DNA of 64,000 nucleotides from Akebia trifoliata (GCA_017979445.1 CM030708.1:34600721-34664720), one strand, 5' to 3'; numbered from the stretch's first letter, positions 11,501-24,342 are shown. Notes: generated by a model not told the origin, from the letters alone. A program made the numbers and translations.

Positions 11501-14500
11501 AGTGCATAACTTAGGTTAAACAGATTAAGACCACCATTCTTAGTCTTGGAAGATTATTTTCGTGTTTTATAGTTCTCATAGGATTAGATCAATCACATGT
11601 TGCTGTGTCTCTTTATCTATGTAAAATGCACATCTGCAAATTACCACTTAGTTAACAAATTTGTAACTATCCAATCTGCGGGTAAAAAGACAGTAGAGGC
11701 AAAAAAAACTTATGTGAGAAAGGTTTCCCTCCAAAATTCATATTTAACTCTATGTATTCTTGTTGACAAACAATGACTACCTGAAGCCTTCCTTTATTGG
11801 TGCTCTTGTTTCATGGTATAGGTTGGTAATGAAGAAAAGATCCATGTGTACTATGCACATGGCCAGGATAACCCTAACTTCGTGCGCAGATGTTACTGGC
11901 TACTAGATAAGTACGTAATTGTTTAAGTTTATGTTGATCTACATGTTAACTACTTGTGGCCAATAACATTCATTTCTAATGTAAAATTCTATATGGTATG
12001 GTCTAAATTCTGCTCACGTTGTTTTCAGGAAACATGAGCACATAGTCCTTGTGCATTATCGTGAAACAACAGAGGTTGGTCAATTCTTTCTCAATTACTA
12101 TTTGTGTCAAGTACCCCTGACCACACTGAGTTTTACCTGCATCTTACCGTATCTTCGGTTGTCTTTGCATTTTTTGCAGTAACATTTCTTCTTACCGATC
12201 AAACAAAAAAAAACCATTACACTTGGAAAGTTGGTAGAAAGTCTGTGAGCAGTAATATCTCAAACCTGAGTTGAAAACCCACCTTCACGCGCTTGCCTAC
12301 CACCCCCCAAAAAACAATTTTCAATTGCATCACGAGAACCTTTTTTCTGTAAAAATCTTTGGTTTCAAAGCCTGTTCTCAAAATCTGTTTGTATATTTTC
12401 TTTAATTAGAAAAAGGATTCTGGACCTATGTTATCTGGTTTTTCGGTTCACTAGGTTCGAATTTTGGGTTTGTGGTTTGCGCTTCACCATTCTAAAATGA
12501 ACCTTGTTTGTGGATGTTTTTTTGTAGAGGGTCATCAATGTGGACCATCCATATGGTTGCCAGCCCTTGTATTGTTCATGAATCAAGGTTCATGCTGATT
12601 AGACAATCATAACTTTTTGATCCATAATATTTTAGAACTGAGAGGTATTTAAAACATCTTCTATTTGGACTCTTAATGACATTGAAACGGCCTTTTTTCC
12701 TGGGTAGCCCTGTTGGTTTGTTCCTAAGTATTTCTTATATGAAACAATTTTGAATCGGACAATTCAGATTCATTGGGAGAATGTGCACTTTGGTTTTTGG
12801 CCAACATTTGGATGGTCCTGATTGATGCATTAATGTTCCATGTGTAAAGAAATCCCATAGGCATAGAGAAAAAGCATGGGCCAACTCTCCAGCAAACTGG
12901 ACCTCTTTGAAATGGTTGACATTTCCGCATCAGTTCTAGTTTCTGTAAATGACACATCGAATCCTTGTGTGAAATTAGTTTAGTTGTCCATTATGAGAGT
13001 TCAAAATAACATTGTTTGCTCTATGGTTGGCCTACGATACAGCTGCAGGGTTCTCCAGTCACACCTTTTAATTCAAATTTTGGTTCAACTTACTCAGATC
13101 CATCAGCTGCTAAGGTTTTATCAGAAGATGCCGACTATGGGTCTGATCATGCATGTTATGCAAGTGAGAGAAAATTTACTTTATCTTAAAGTAACTCTAT
13201 TAAGACAATTATATATAGTTCATTCTTTCAATAAATCGTCATTTTTTATTGAACTCATCATCCATACTTGAAGAAATATACTGAACTATGGTTTTTGAGC
13301 TCTCTGAAACTGGGAAAAACCTTATAAAGTGACCCTTTTGAACTCTATCAGTTGATGTTACAGTTAAACTTGGTTATGCTAGTAGTTCAATATATAGTCT
13401 TACTACCAATGTGTCTTTTGGTAATCACAATTCCTTATTCAGTTGTTCTTGAAAATGGATATATTAGGTTCTGGCACTTCTGTTATTGACGGATCGATTG
13501 ACTTTGGTGATATTACAACTGTGAGAAACCATGAGACAACGCTTCATGACATTAATACACTTGAGTGGGAAGATCTACTGGTGTCAAATGATCTCAACGA
13601 ATCTGATGCAACTGAAAAAGGTAATGACTTAGAATCTGTTTTTCTTAACTTTGGCAACTCAACATAGGAAATCATTAACCACGATTTATTTGTGACAGAT
13701 AATGGTTCCTTCTTTGAGCAACTGAATCAATATGAAATAAGTGACTCTTTAAGCAATGTAAGTAAATTCATTCACCGGTGCGGAATTACCTTCATTCATA
13801 GACGCAAAGCCAATGTTTGTTTTTTAATGGGTAAGCTGGACTTGAACCCACGGCCTCAAAGATTTTTTTGCAATGCGTCAAACCAATTGAGCTATGGGTA
13901 TAGTCCAACGCTAATGTTTCCTACTTTAGTCTTTTCTGTATTTATCTTATTCCCTCTCTATATCTAAATTTCTTAGTGGGAAGGTAATTCTACATTGGTT
14001 GTTTTAGGAAGTTATCCTATTATGATGTCTGTGTGACTCTGCTTAAGTTTCTTTTGTGACCGATTGTTTCACTGATTAAATATGAATTTTCTTTTTTTTT
14101 AATCATATAGTTGGTTCATTGTTGCAGGACAATCTTCTCCTGTCCAAAAATATTCCTAGGGTGATGCCTTCTTTTGGGCATCCAACCAAGCTAAAGGAAA
14201 CTAGTGGATCCATTGACGTTAGACCACCAACAAGTGCCAATTTTCAGGTACATGGAAATCAACCGAATTCAAATGTCCAGGAAAGGAACTTCAAAATGAT
14301 TGCAGGGAGCACGGATGAGTCGAACATGTTTGTCCAAAGCAGTCTACAAACTCAGGATAGTTTTGGAAGATGGATGAACTACATCATGACTACTGATTCA
14401 CCAGGATCATTAGATGGTATACTGGCCGAGTCCCCTGTTTCAACAGGTCATGAATCATCAAGTACATCCACGGTGATGGATCCTCAGTCTTCTATTCAAG

Positions 14501-17500
14501 AGCCAATTTTCAGCATAACTGATGTTTCACCCGCATGGGCTTTTTCAACAGAAGAAACAAAGGTTTTGTCCTTATTACAACTATGTGTTCTTAGTGTTCT
14601 GATGTTCACACCAGGGGCATATATCTTTTTTAAATGTTAGGCTTCAGATGTCCATGCAGTTAATTAGAACAGGCTCCTAATGTGAAGCTAACATCTAAAT
14701 TGATAGGAAACACATTGATTGTGACTGTATCCAACATGTAATTTATTTCTATCAAAACATATCTGTTGAATATATTATGGAGTGAACAATAGAAGTGTTC
14801 TTGGATGGGTACCTTATTGTGGAACATGAGCTCCTCTCTTTATGATATTCAAGAAAGGGAAAATTCAAACTCTTATTCTCTGAATTAACAAATACTCTAA
14901 AACTCTACCTTCAATCAAACCAGTCCATATTTATAGACCACTTGTTTCACAATTCTAACCTATGATGTCATCTTACACATATGGATCTAGGAAGCTAGGA
15001 TACCACTCGGCATTTTTTTATCTCAATGTTCCTCAATTCCACTCTGTCCAGAGCCAAGTCTTTTGTTATTGAAAGTGAGTTCATATCTGTGTTCAATATC
15101 TCTATCTACATTCTTTTGGGTCTGCCATCCCAGGACTTTCTCTTAGTTTATTGTCTATTGGAGCTATTCCTACATTTCCTGGTTTCTAGTTTTATCTTTA
15201 TTTGTCTTTGCACTCATCTGTCTCAACGTCCTCATCTCTACTATGCTCAATTTATTAACATGCTTCTTGACCGCCTTACATTCAACTTTATAAAGCATTG
15301 TTGGTCTTACTACAGCCTTATAAGATTTTCCTTCTATTGTTCAATTACCAAACTTATATTTGCATTATGTGAAGAAGTGAAAAATAGCTTTACTTGGTAA
15401 ACCTTTCTCATTTTAAGAGTGTAATAAGGAAAATGAGACAAACTTGCATGGACAATCAAATATTTTATGAACTACTCTTGATATCTATTGCAGGATCTCA
15501 ATAGCCATTGAGCTAGAATGCCGTTTTCTCTCTAGATTAGGCTGACCCATTGCATGAAACCTAATCATCGAACGAGAAAATGGAATACCTCACGTTGTTT
15601 ACTGTTAGTCTCTTTTTCTTTGGTAGGCGTATATTGTTAATCTCCAACTCAACATATATCCAGGATTGAAAGAGGTTTCAACATTTGGTGGATCTCTTTG
15701 CAGGTCATAGTGATTGGATATTTTCATGGAGCATATTCACATCTTGCAGAATCCAATTTACTTTGTGTTTTTGGCGATACACGTGTTCGTGCAGAAAAGG
15801 TTCAAGTTGGTGTATTCCGCAGTATAGCATTGCCTTGTACCCCAGGATTAATAAATTTTTACATGAGTATTGATGGTCGCACACCCATTAGCCAAGTTCT
15901 TAGTTTTGAGTATCGCTCTCCCCCACTGGAGAAGAGGATGGCTTCCCCTGAGTGGAAAGAGATTCAAGTTCGGACAAGGCTTGCACATCTTCTCTTTTCC
16001 ACAACCAACATATGTAACGTTATATCAAGAAAGTTACCACCGAATGCCCTGATAGAAGCGAGAAAATTTACAATGATAACCTCTTCCATTAAGAGTGATT
16101 GGGAATATTTGATTAAGTTAATTGGGAATAGTGAGATCTCATCTTCACAAGCCGAAAACGGTTTGCTTGAGCTTGCTCTGAAGACCAAGTTACAGGAATG
16201 GCTTTTGGAAAGAGTGGTTGATGGGTGTAAAACAACTGCTCGTGATCATCAAGGTCAAGGAGTTATCCATTTGTGTGCTATCCTGGATTACTCATGGGCT
16301 ATTTCTCTATATTCCCGTTCGGGTCTCTCATTGGATTTTCGAGATGCACATGGATGGACAGCTCTACACTGGGCTGCATTTTATGGGAGGTATGATTCAG
16401 TCTCCTATTGCACTAAACTGCACATTATATGTTTCCCTTCTCGAGTTGGGTTGCTTTATCCTTTTTACCATTTAAATCTTTTGCATTAGAATTGGCTAAA
16501 TTGCTCCCATCCTACATGCGAAAGCTCTTCATCCTGTTGCTATGAAGTTTTGGTCTGATTTTCTTGATCTTGCTGATAATTGTATACAACAGTATAAGAT
16601 CTAATATATATTATCTTTCAACAATATCTGAATCTAAAGCCAATGTAACAAGGTACTTAGAGCCTGTTTGGATATACTAAAAAAAGTAACTTTTATTTTA
16701 CTTTTGAAAGTTAAAAAGTAAGTTCTGATTCATTATTAGAAAATTACTCTCAAAATGTAAAAATCCTAACTTTTTAAAAAGCAAAAGAAAATTATTTTCT
16801 ACTGCTATTTTCTCCCAAAGTTACTTTCTTCCTAACTACTTTCTACTCTCTATCCAAACGAGGTCTTTGCTAGGGATGTAATAAAACGATTTCTTTGCGT
16901 CCTGTTGATGAGAAGATAGGAGCTCATTTCTTGGAAATGTTGTGCGGAAGCACCCAAATACTCTACGGATCAAATGATTAACACACCAGAAATATGCAAA
17001 AGAGAAATAAAGAACAGATCGTACAAGAAACAAAGATTTACGTGGTTTGGCAAAATTGCCTACGTCCACGGACGGCGATGAAATTTCATATTGATGAAGT
17101 CACGAAAACAATACAATTTAGGGTTTTCCAGAGAACATGTGTATGTAATCCTAGGTTTTCCGAATTATTTTCTAATACCAAAAATTCTCCCAAAAGTTGT
17201 TACGGTGCCTGAACCCCTGGCACTCTGTGATGAACCCAAATCTTGCATATCTCCACAGAATTAACCTAAGATTAGGGCCATAAACAACATTGGTTTCTGT
17301 TTTGGGAATAGATTTTCAAAATTTGGTGTTTACGTTTGGAAAAGTTAACGTGCAGGGAAAAAATGGTTGCAGTTCTTTTATCTGCAGGGGCAGATCCAAG
17401 CTTAGTCAATGACCCAACTTCAGAATTTCCTGGTGGATGCACAGCCGCTGATCTTGCATACAAAAATGGTTATGATGGCTTAGCTGCTTACCTTGCAGAA

Positions 17501-19223
17501 AAAGGATTAACAGCACATTTCAAGCGAATGTCCGTATCTGGAAATATAAGTGGCTATCTGCAAACTAGCACTACTAATGTAGAGAACCCCGGGAGTCTCA
17601 ATGAAGAGCAGCTGTGTTTGAAGGATATGTTGGCAGCATATAGGAATACTGCTGATGCAGCTTCACGTATACAGGCTGCATTCAGGGAGCGGGCGCTAAA
17701 GCTACAGACAAAAGCGGTTCGGTCTGCTAAACCTGAGGCTGAAGCATGCAACATAATTGCTGCGATGAAGATTCAGCATGCCTTCCGTAACTATGAGACA
17801 CGAAAGAAGATGAGAGCCGCTGCCCGAATCCAACAAAGTTTTCGTACTCGGAAAATCCGAAAAGATTTTCTCCATATGCGTCTGCAGGCAACCAAAATTC
17901 AAGTAAGCACCCATTAATGACTTAGTGATGTATTGTCTATTACAACTAAGTTCACCTGTGCCTACGGCATGGGATTAAGGGTTAATATAGTTGGGGGGTA
18001 TTATTTCAATTTTTTGAGGTTAAGGGGTAAAACATGAAAAACAATAAAGTGGGTTAAAAGGATAAAAGAGGAAATATAGTGAAGTTAGAGGGGGTGAAGA
18101 TGAAAGGCAATAAATTGGGCCCCACACAAATTATAATTGGATGAGATGTTTATCCTAGGTGGATGGAAGTTTGTCTCCCACAAAAGTGGGCCCTATTGTT
18201 GTGTTTTATTATATAGATATGGCCTCTCCAAGTCATATGGTAGTCGAAATGGAAAGAGTCGTTTATGTGATTCTGCATGGTCAAAGTCGCACAGATATGA
18301 TAATTCGACCCAAATAGTGCTTTGGTTAACCCAATTAAAGTAGAGAGATTCTATTGCCACAACAACTTTTGCTAACGCCACCCCAATTCGTATGTAATCA
18401 CCAAAGAATCAGCACACGTCTTGGGTGGTGTGGCATTATAAAAAAGTTGGTGTGGCAATAGCAGCTCTCTTAAAATATTTATCCACCAAGTCAGCTTGAG
18501 CCAAGTAGCTTCCTGGTCATGACTGCACTGATTCAGAAGAGTTTGATGAGTGAGGTATAGTATCCTTCTGGTATTTATATTGGCTGAATTGGCCTCCAAG
18601 GTCCAAACACCTTTGCCTTCTTGTGGGTATATCTAACTTGAGTTACTTTTCCTACTCAACATCATGGCATGAACTTTTGGATATTGTGATAAAAACATCC
18701 TGATTGTATTATATCTACTGATTGCTATAAGAAATAAGCGGACGATTTAATTATGTTTTTCTCTTTATCTTTTAATTTTATTTTTTAATTTTAGGCTGCT
18801 TTCCGAGGCCACCAAACGCGGAGGCAGTACCGCAAGATTATTTGGTCTGTCGGAGTACTTGAAAAGGCAATTCTAAGGTGGCGATTGAAAAGAAAAGGCT
18901 TCCGTGGGCTTCAAGCCAAACCAACTGAAGCTGTTGTAGTAGATCAGACGTGCAAATATGATGCCGAGGAAGACTTCTATCGAATCAGCCGGATACAAGC
19001 CGAAGAGCGTGTTGAGAGATCGGTAGTACGGGTCCAAGCCCTTTTTAGATCGTACCGAGCACAACAACAGTATCGGAGGATGAAGCTAGCTTATGATCAA
19101 GCACAGGTAGATCATTTTTTTTTGGGTGAAATCCCTGAAGTTTCAATTAATAATTTTGGGTCAGATTGCTAAATTTATCTTTGGCTTGTGCAGTCGGAAT
19201 ATGAAGAGATGTGCGAATCTTAA
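8510..19223 (+). CDS. CAMTA5: calmodulin-binding transcription activator, CAMTA5/6 type
   Basis: This is a nuclear transcription factor that binds CGCG-type DNA sites and is controlled by Ca2+/calmodulin. Coding exons: 8510-8573, 9196-9321, 11330-11445, 11822-11910, 12029-12074, 13043-13163, 13468-13620, 13699-13757, 14128-14562, 15704-16389, 17356-17902, 18795-19106, 19194-19223. All phases join, giving about 927 residues, close to Arabidopsis CAMTA5. Domains in order: CG-1 DNA-binding (TRWLRPNEIHAML to IVLVHYRETTE, residues about 20-145), TIG fold (from about 386), ankyrin repeats (DAHGWTALHWAAFYGR, about 585-690), several IQ motifs (about 735-900) and a calmodulin-binding helix (IIWSVGVLEKAILRWRLKRK). 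The start at 8510 is in a good context (GCCATGG); an in-frame ATG at 8483 is less likely. The exon 7 acceptor was chosen by phase. Several introns carry transposon remnants. The CAMTA5 versus CAMTA6 choice is uncertain. Confidence 0.93.
9715..9825 (-). mobile_element. tRNA-like SINE fragment in CAMTA intron 2
   Basis: On the minus strand an A-box-like TTGGCTAATTTGGTAAGGC is followed by a B-box-like AGGTTCAAAGCTC at a SINE-like spacing. The rest of the 2-kb intron (9322-11329) is AT-rich with no coding signal that I recognise. Confidence 0.4.
13818..13905 (-). mobile_element. tRNA-derived SINE head in CAMTA intron 8
   Basis: On the minus strand, CATAGCTCAATTGG (A box) and GTGGGTTCAAGTCC (B box) lie about 45 bases apart, as in a tRNA. 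The acceptor arms do not pair and the region between them has a run of A. A SINE head or dead tRNA copy fits better than a working tRNA gene. Confidence 0.45.
15020..15420 (-). mobile_element. LINE reverse transcriptase remnant in CAMTA intron 9
   Basis: Read on the minus strand, 15380 down to about 15120 encodes RPTMLYKVECKAVKKH, then LSIVEMRTLRQMS, then APIDNKLRES. This order resembles the C-terminal part of plant LINE-type polymerases (typical form: YG-ECW-VK, then ..EMRMLRWM, then I..KMRE). Frameshifts and stops break it. It is antisense to the host gene. Confidence 0.6.
16660..16868. mobile_element. MITE with GTTTGGATA ends in CAMTA intron 10
   Basis: The left end GAGCCTGTTTGGATA and the reverse complement of the right end, GACCTCGTTTGGATA, agree at 12 of 15 positions. 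The interior repeats AAGTTA, AACTTT and AAAAGTAA. Ends of this form are common in plant hAT-like MITEs. No clear target duplication was found. Confidence 0.55.
16985..17225. repeat. repeat fragment in CAMTA intron 10
   Basis: The stretch contains GATTTACGTGGTTTGGCAAA and TGCCTACGTCCACGG. I recognise this phrase pair as a recurrent one in plant dispersed repeats. It has no coding content, and its class and limits are uncertain. Confidence 0.35.
18342..18471. mobile_element. 130-bp foldback MITE in CAMTA intron 11
   Basis: The left end AGAGAGATTCTATTGCCACA matches the reverse complement of the right end, AAGAGAGCTGCTATTGCCAC. Inner parts CTAACGCCACCCC and GGGTGGTGTGGC also pair. It is the same family as 7397-8135 and 42531-42640. 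Confidence 0.7.
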
Positions 19224-21127
19224 ATCAGAATCAATTGGTGAAGGTACATCAGATATATCAGGTGGTGCGACCTGGCTTATCGAGGATGTAGGCTCTACGC
19301 TGCCACAATTGTGTAAAAACTGCCGTGGAAAGCTTTTTAACCGCATACTTGTAAGTAAATTACAGCAACTAGTATAGTTGTACATTTAGACACTTTTGAA
19401 CTTAATCTGTGAAAAGACTAGGCTTATCATGGTGTTATATTAATCATTTTTTTTGTAGCTGTAAATCCTTACAGAAGTATTTAATTTTTTGGTAATGGTG
19501 AAGGTTTGCAGATAAGATATACCAAACCTTCTACATAAAACACTCGGAAAAATACTTATATCTATCTTATATGCAAAGCATATATGTGGCAGCATCTCCT
19601 GGCCTGAAAACTGCTCACAAGAAAACTCTGGCCATTCGTTAAATTCAATTTTCAGCTTCTTGTCCGTCTCCAGTTTCTTGACTAAACTTTATTCTTCCAT
19701 GAGAGACGGCCTCATCTCCTGCACCAATACCAATTTGTCGACACAACGAACAAAAATAGAATGCTTGCCAAGGACAAGACAACCTCATCTACCGATAATG
19801 GGACCACCTTCCCTTGCTTCATAGGTAGCATTACATAGAACTTTTCAATATCTAACGTCTTAAATGTGGGCTCTTTGCCACCCCAAATGATCCAAATTCA
19901 ATGACAACTTCAATGAGTACAACTCTGCCCAACCCAGAACAAAATAAAGGTTAACTCTGTCTGTGTCAACATTTATTGTGATCCTCGGATCATCAGTGTA
20001 TCGGCTAGGGCCAATCGAAGAGAATAGCTGGGGATCTTGGTCTGACCAAATTATATTTGAAAGGAGATGATGAAAGTGGTTCAAAGATTCGTTTCAAAAT
20101 ATTTTTGAAATATCTATCCTAAAGAGATCATTTCAATTTTTCTTTTGATTGAATTATTACATCGAAATGAATACATTTGACAAAATCTCAATGGTTTACC
20201 ATCCCCTCAAGCTTATAGATAGAACACTGAAATCAAATGAAGCTGCTAACCTTTCCCTTAATGAACCAAAAACAAGGATTCTGGGACTGCCTTCCCCTTC
20301 TTCCTTTCCTTCTTTTCTTTTTAAAAAGTATTGGAGTGAAAATCTAATGTATAGGTTATTTTTCTTAAAAATAAAAATCCCAGAATCATTATTAAACATT
20401 TGGGTCCAAAATCTGCTTATAGATAATGAATCCAAGTATTTTTTTTGGGTAGCGTATAATGGAGTTGATTATAAGATGGGAGTGTTTATAGAAATATCAG
20501 TGACCATATGATCAATATTTTTCATTTAAAAAATTCATAGTTTATGCAATTAGAGCCAGATGATTAAAATATAGATTGCTATAGTATAAAAATCTTGATC
20601 AAAATTAAAATTTTATAAATCATAATCTAATTAACATAAATTTTTATAGCTATCAAAGCTGGTTATACTGGTAATCAAATACATTCATGGATTGAATTGA
20701 AAAAAGAAAAAAAAGAAAAAAAGAGAGATGAGAATCCTGAAATAGATGACTGAAAAGACCATGTAAAAGATAAAATTAAAAATGAATGACTTGGTAAAAA
20801 AAATGAAATTTCTAATATATAAGTAACAAATTAAAAAGAATTAAAAAAAAAAAAAAAAAAAGAAAAAGAAGAGAGTTTCAACAACCAAGCCAGCCAGCCA
20901 ACCAAACCAAACCACAAATTCACTTTACATAACGGTAAAGAAAAACAAGGAATCTAATCTAAAATGACAAAAAGTTACAAAAAACAGACTGAGAATTACT
21001 ACAAATTCACTTTACATAAAAAAGTAAAGTTTAAATTAACACCTTCAACACCATCAAAAAAGACAACACATACAACGGCCGTGGAGAAATACACCATTTT
21101 GAGCATCTGCCAGCTGTTCCACCCATT
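19224..21127. other. intergenic region between CAMTA and SAR1 3' ends
   Basis: The two genes converge here. I see 3' untranslated sequence on both sides and AT-rich filler. One 74-codon minus-strand frame lies at 19860-20084. It has ordinary composition but no family I recognise, and the surrounding sequence shows no exon partners. I do not call it a gene. Confidence 0.55.
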
Positions 21128-24100
21128 CTATTTGATGTATTGAGAGAGCCATTTGAAGCCGTCACCATAGCCCATCTTGCGGACAATGCTGCACATGAAA
21201 ACTTCAAGGGGACGGACATTAGAGTCTGTTAGGTTCACCTTCCCTTTGCCCGTGGTGAAGTTGGTCAAGCCCAAGTAGTAGCGTAACTCGTCTTCTGAGG
21301 CTGCATATGGTATGTCAATCTTATTCCCCAGTACAAGGAAAGGGACATTGGCCAATGACTCATCTGAGAGGAGGGCATCCAATTCCTTCTTTGACTCTGC
21401 GAACCTCTCCTTGTCATAAGCATCCACGAGATATACCACTGCATCCACCTGCACAAGAAAGAATCACATACCCATATGTTTCTATCAGCACTAGTAAAAA
21501 CTAAAAATAATAAAACGAGAGTATCTACAGCATATAATTACTTGAGAACAGCTAATTTTAATCAAATTCTCTATTACAAGACTCTCAACAAACCAATGCT
21601 TTAGAACACTACGGTCTACAGGTATAATTTATAAAGAAAATGAAATACGAGGATCATATATCTTTTTCAAGGTATTCATTCAGTCAAAACATGTCTAACA
21701 GTAATTTGGAAGCTCCACAAATGCATCAAACAGTGATCTACAAGGGTTAATAAGTTTGGGTCCTGAAAAGCAAGTGTGGCCAAGATGGCATTATGAAAGA
21801 AAACCAAGTTAACTGAACAACCGTGAAAAAAAAAAACGTCATCTAAGAAAGACATTCATAAAACCACTAGTATTTAATCTCTTGTACCATTCATTTTGGG
21901 AATGGCAACCATTGGGTGTGGGAAGGTAGTAAGGATGACATTCTTTTGGTTAAATCTTTTTATGATTCGATCTCTCCTATGTCTTCATAGGAATTCCTAC
22001 ATAGAGAAATTTGGAACCTCAGTTCTGTTCAAAATTTCATTTTTTTTTTTAAATTAGGTTAGCTGCTTTGAACAAAATTTAGACGATGGACTGTATCATT
22101 CTTGGAGTTCCCCTAATCATTGCCCTGTGTACAGAAAGAGGTGCCAATCACTTACTCCTCCATTGCAATATTGCTTGTGAGATATCATCCCACTGTTTGT
22201 CTCTTTTCCACGTATCTGGATGTATTGCCAAATCAATCTCTGCACTGTTTGAAGGGTGGTAGTCTCTTCAATTCTCTTTTGTCAATCTGAAAAGGATTCT
22301 TCGATGTTTAATGCCTTTTGTCGGGTGTTAGGTCATCTGGAAGGAAAGGAACAATCAAGTTTTTTAATGTTGAGATCACACACTCTAGAAAAGCATTCTT
22401 AGTATTATAGGCTTTATGTTTCATTGGTATAAAATCTTTAATGAATTTAGGGAAATATTCATAAAGATTTGATATTTAGATGAGAATGGCCTCTCAAATT
22501 GATTTATAATAGGCCTTTAGTTTTGTTTTGCTGCTTGTATAGTTATTTTCCTGGTTTCTTGTCCTGAATCTGGTTGGTCGTCTTGACACCACTTCTCTAT
22601 TTTAATAATTCATCTATATTTATCAGAAAAAAAAAAAAAAACCCACCATGTGAGAATTGAACTCAGGCCTACATACAAAATAAAATAAAAATGACTATTT
22701 TTACTAAATACTAAAAAATGCTAGAATTTTCAAGTGGGATAGCAACAGAAACAACGCTAAGATGGTTCTGCATTCAGCACTACAGTTAAAGACAATGAGA
22801 GTGAATAAATTGTTTTAGCAACAGCACAAATAGTACCATAATTTAAAATTTTAATCCATGCAAGTCCAACAAGTCCATTCTAAGATGCCAACAACCACAT
22901 ACTAGTATAATATCATACAATGGAAAGCCATGGCTCAGAGGAATTACTTTCCGATAAACATAACATCAAAGCCAGTAAAAGTGTTACCAATCCAGCCAAA
23001 CATATCAGGTATATTTTTCAAGTGAAGGATTCTAAAAGGACCAATTGGTTTAAGATATGAGCACTTGAAACATGGGCTTGTTTTTTCTGGGGAATGGGGT
23101 TTAAGGAATTTTAAGGGAAGTTTTTTTTAATACTTTTTAGTTAGATGGGATTGGGTATGTAATCTTGCTTTGACGTAACTCTTGGATGGTGTCTTGTTTG
23201 TTGGCTGGCCCTCTCGATGGCCCTTCTTTGATTCATTAATTCAGTTTTTTGAAATCTAAAAGCATTTTGGTACATTTCATCACCTGCATCAAAATTTACA
23301 GACCAAATGTCTTCCATATATGGTTTTAAAACTTGATTTGATGTCTCGTCTCATCCATGAACAAGACCGAGTTGTCTCATTCAACAATGAGACAATGGAC
23401 TGACTTTTGAGAAACACATCAAGTTGGAGATGACTTGTCTATCTGTCTCGTTGGTGGACGATGAGCATGCTTCCATAACACAGATCAGATGCAAAGACTT
23501 CTCCTCTTAGCCAATCCAAGTGAACAACACAGGAATAATGAATAGAATTTAAGTATCAGAATCCATCAACTAACCCAATCCTTATCGTACTTGTTCGCTT
23601 CCTCAAACCAGTCGGTGCCAATGAAAAATTCCACCCAAAACTAAATCAAGTGGGATCCACATCAATAAAAAGAATGTTGATTCCAAAAGAAAACTCGAAA
23701 TGGAATCATATCTACCATCTGAATCCGTCACAAATTTTCCATAAACAAATAGTTTACTGATTTGCCACCGAAATAATGAGATTCAACATAAATCCCATTT
23801 GTTGATTAAAAAAACTAATAAAAGAGGTCCAACATAGCAACTAATAACAAGATCAAAGAGTAATATATTGCCAAAAAAAGCAGTAATGTTGGTCAAAAAT
23901 CAGGTTAAACAAAACAAAGCCAGAAATGGGGGACATAAACACCAAAATCTACCTTGGCATAGTAATCTTTCCAGACTCGGCGAGCAATCTGATGTCCTCC
24001 CAAATCAAAGGCCTTGAACTTGATCTTGCCAATACTCAATTCCTCTGACGTTGGATACTGTGTTGGTTGATGCTGAACTAATCTCTGCAAATCATCCAAC

Positions 24101-24342
24101 AAGAACATCACTCAAAATTCAAACTTTATTCAAAATTTCCGAATAAATAAAAACCACGAAAATTAGTGAGGAAAAAAAATAATCAGAACTTCAAAGATCG
24201 AAGGAAGATGAACCTCATCTTTCAACATATGAAGCAGTGTTGTCTTTCCAGCATTATCGAGCCCTAAAAACAAGATCTTGGCCTCTTTCTGACATAAACC
24301 GAGCGACGCGAGGACACCATAGAACCAATCGAGAAGAAACAT
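21128..24342 (-). CDS. SAR1: small GTPase SAR1 (COPII coat assembly)
   Basis: SAR1 recruits Sec23/24 to the ER membrane to start COPII vesicle budding. Three coding exons: 24214-24342, 23953-24084, 21128-21448; all join in phase 0 and give exactly 193 residues, the usual plant length. The start is the ATG of MFLLDWFYG, the amphipathic N-terminus that inserts into the ER membrane. Visible GTPase elements are GLDNAGKTT (P-loop, residues 27-35), Thr55 region PTSEEL (switch I), DLGGH (70-74, with the GTP-hydrolysis His74), NKID and the SIVRK-containing end. The second intron (21449-23952, 2.5 kb) holds a LINE 3' end and a hAT-like MITE. It is divergent from eL29, with about 1 kb between start codons. 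Identification is very secure; the paralogue (A, B or C) is not assigned. Confidence 0.97.
21890..22640 (+). mobile_element. 5'-truncated LINE (L1-like) 3' end in SAR1 intron 2
   Basis: Around 22095-22180 the plus strand encodes [20 protein letters not shown]. This resembles the Cys/His-rich zinc-binding end of plant L1 reverse transcriptases (C..C....E...HLLLHC). Further on, [11 protein letters not shown] near 22330-22365 matches the usual end of that region. A run of A at 22626-22640 marks the poly(A) tail. Stops and frameshifts are present, so it is dead. Confidence 0.65.
23319..23469. mobile_element. 151-bp hAT-like MITE with 8-bp target duplication
   Basis: CTTCCATA flanks the element exactly on both sides (23311-23318 and 23470-23477). 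The left end TATGGTTTTAAAACTTG is related to CATGGTTTTAA of the elements at 57679 and 32076. The right end is GATGAGCATG. The interior shares the GTCTCGTCTCATCCATGA and TCATTCAACAATGAG phrases with 27160-27330. Confidence 0.7.

Noticed and set aside
13818..13905. Possible tRNA gene
   Set aside because: A and B boxes are present but the acceptor stem does not pair and the anticodon region is an A-rich stretch, so a SINE head is more likely.
14563..14640. Read-through of CAMTA exon 9 as the real gene end
   Set aside because: A normal donor at 14562/14563 joins in phase to the TIG, ankyrin and IQ exons, so the open frame beyond it is intron.
15026..15400. 124-codon plus-strand frame in CAMTA intron 9
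   Set aside because: The sequence makes sense only on the minus strand as a LINE fragment; the plus frame is hydrophobic noise.
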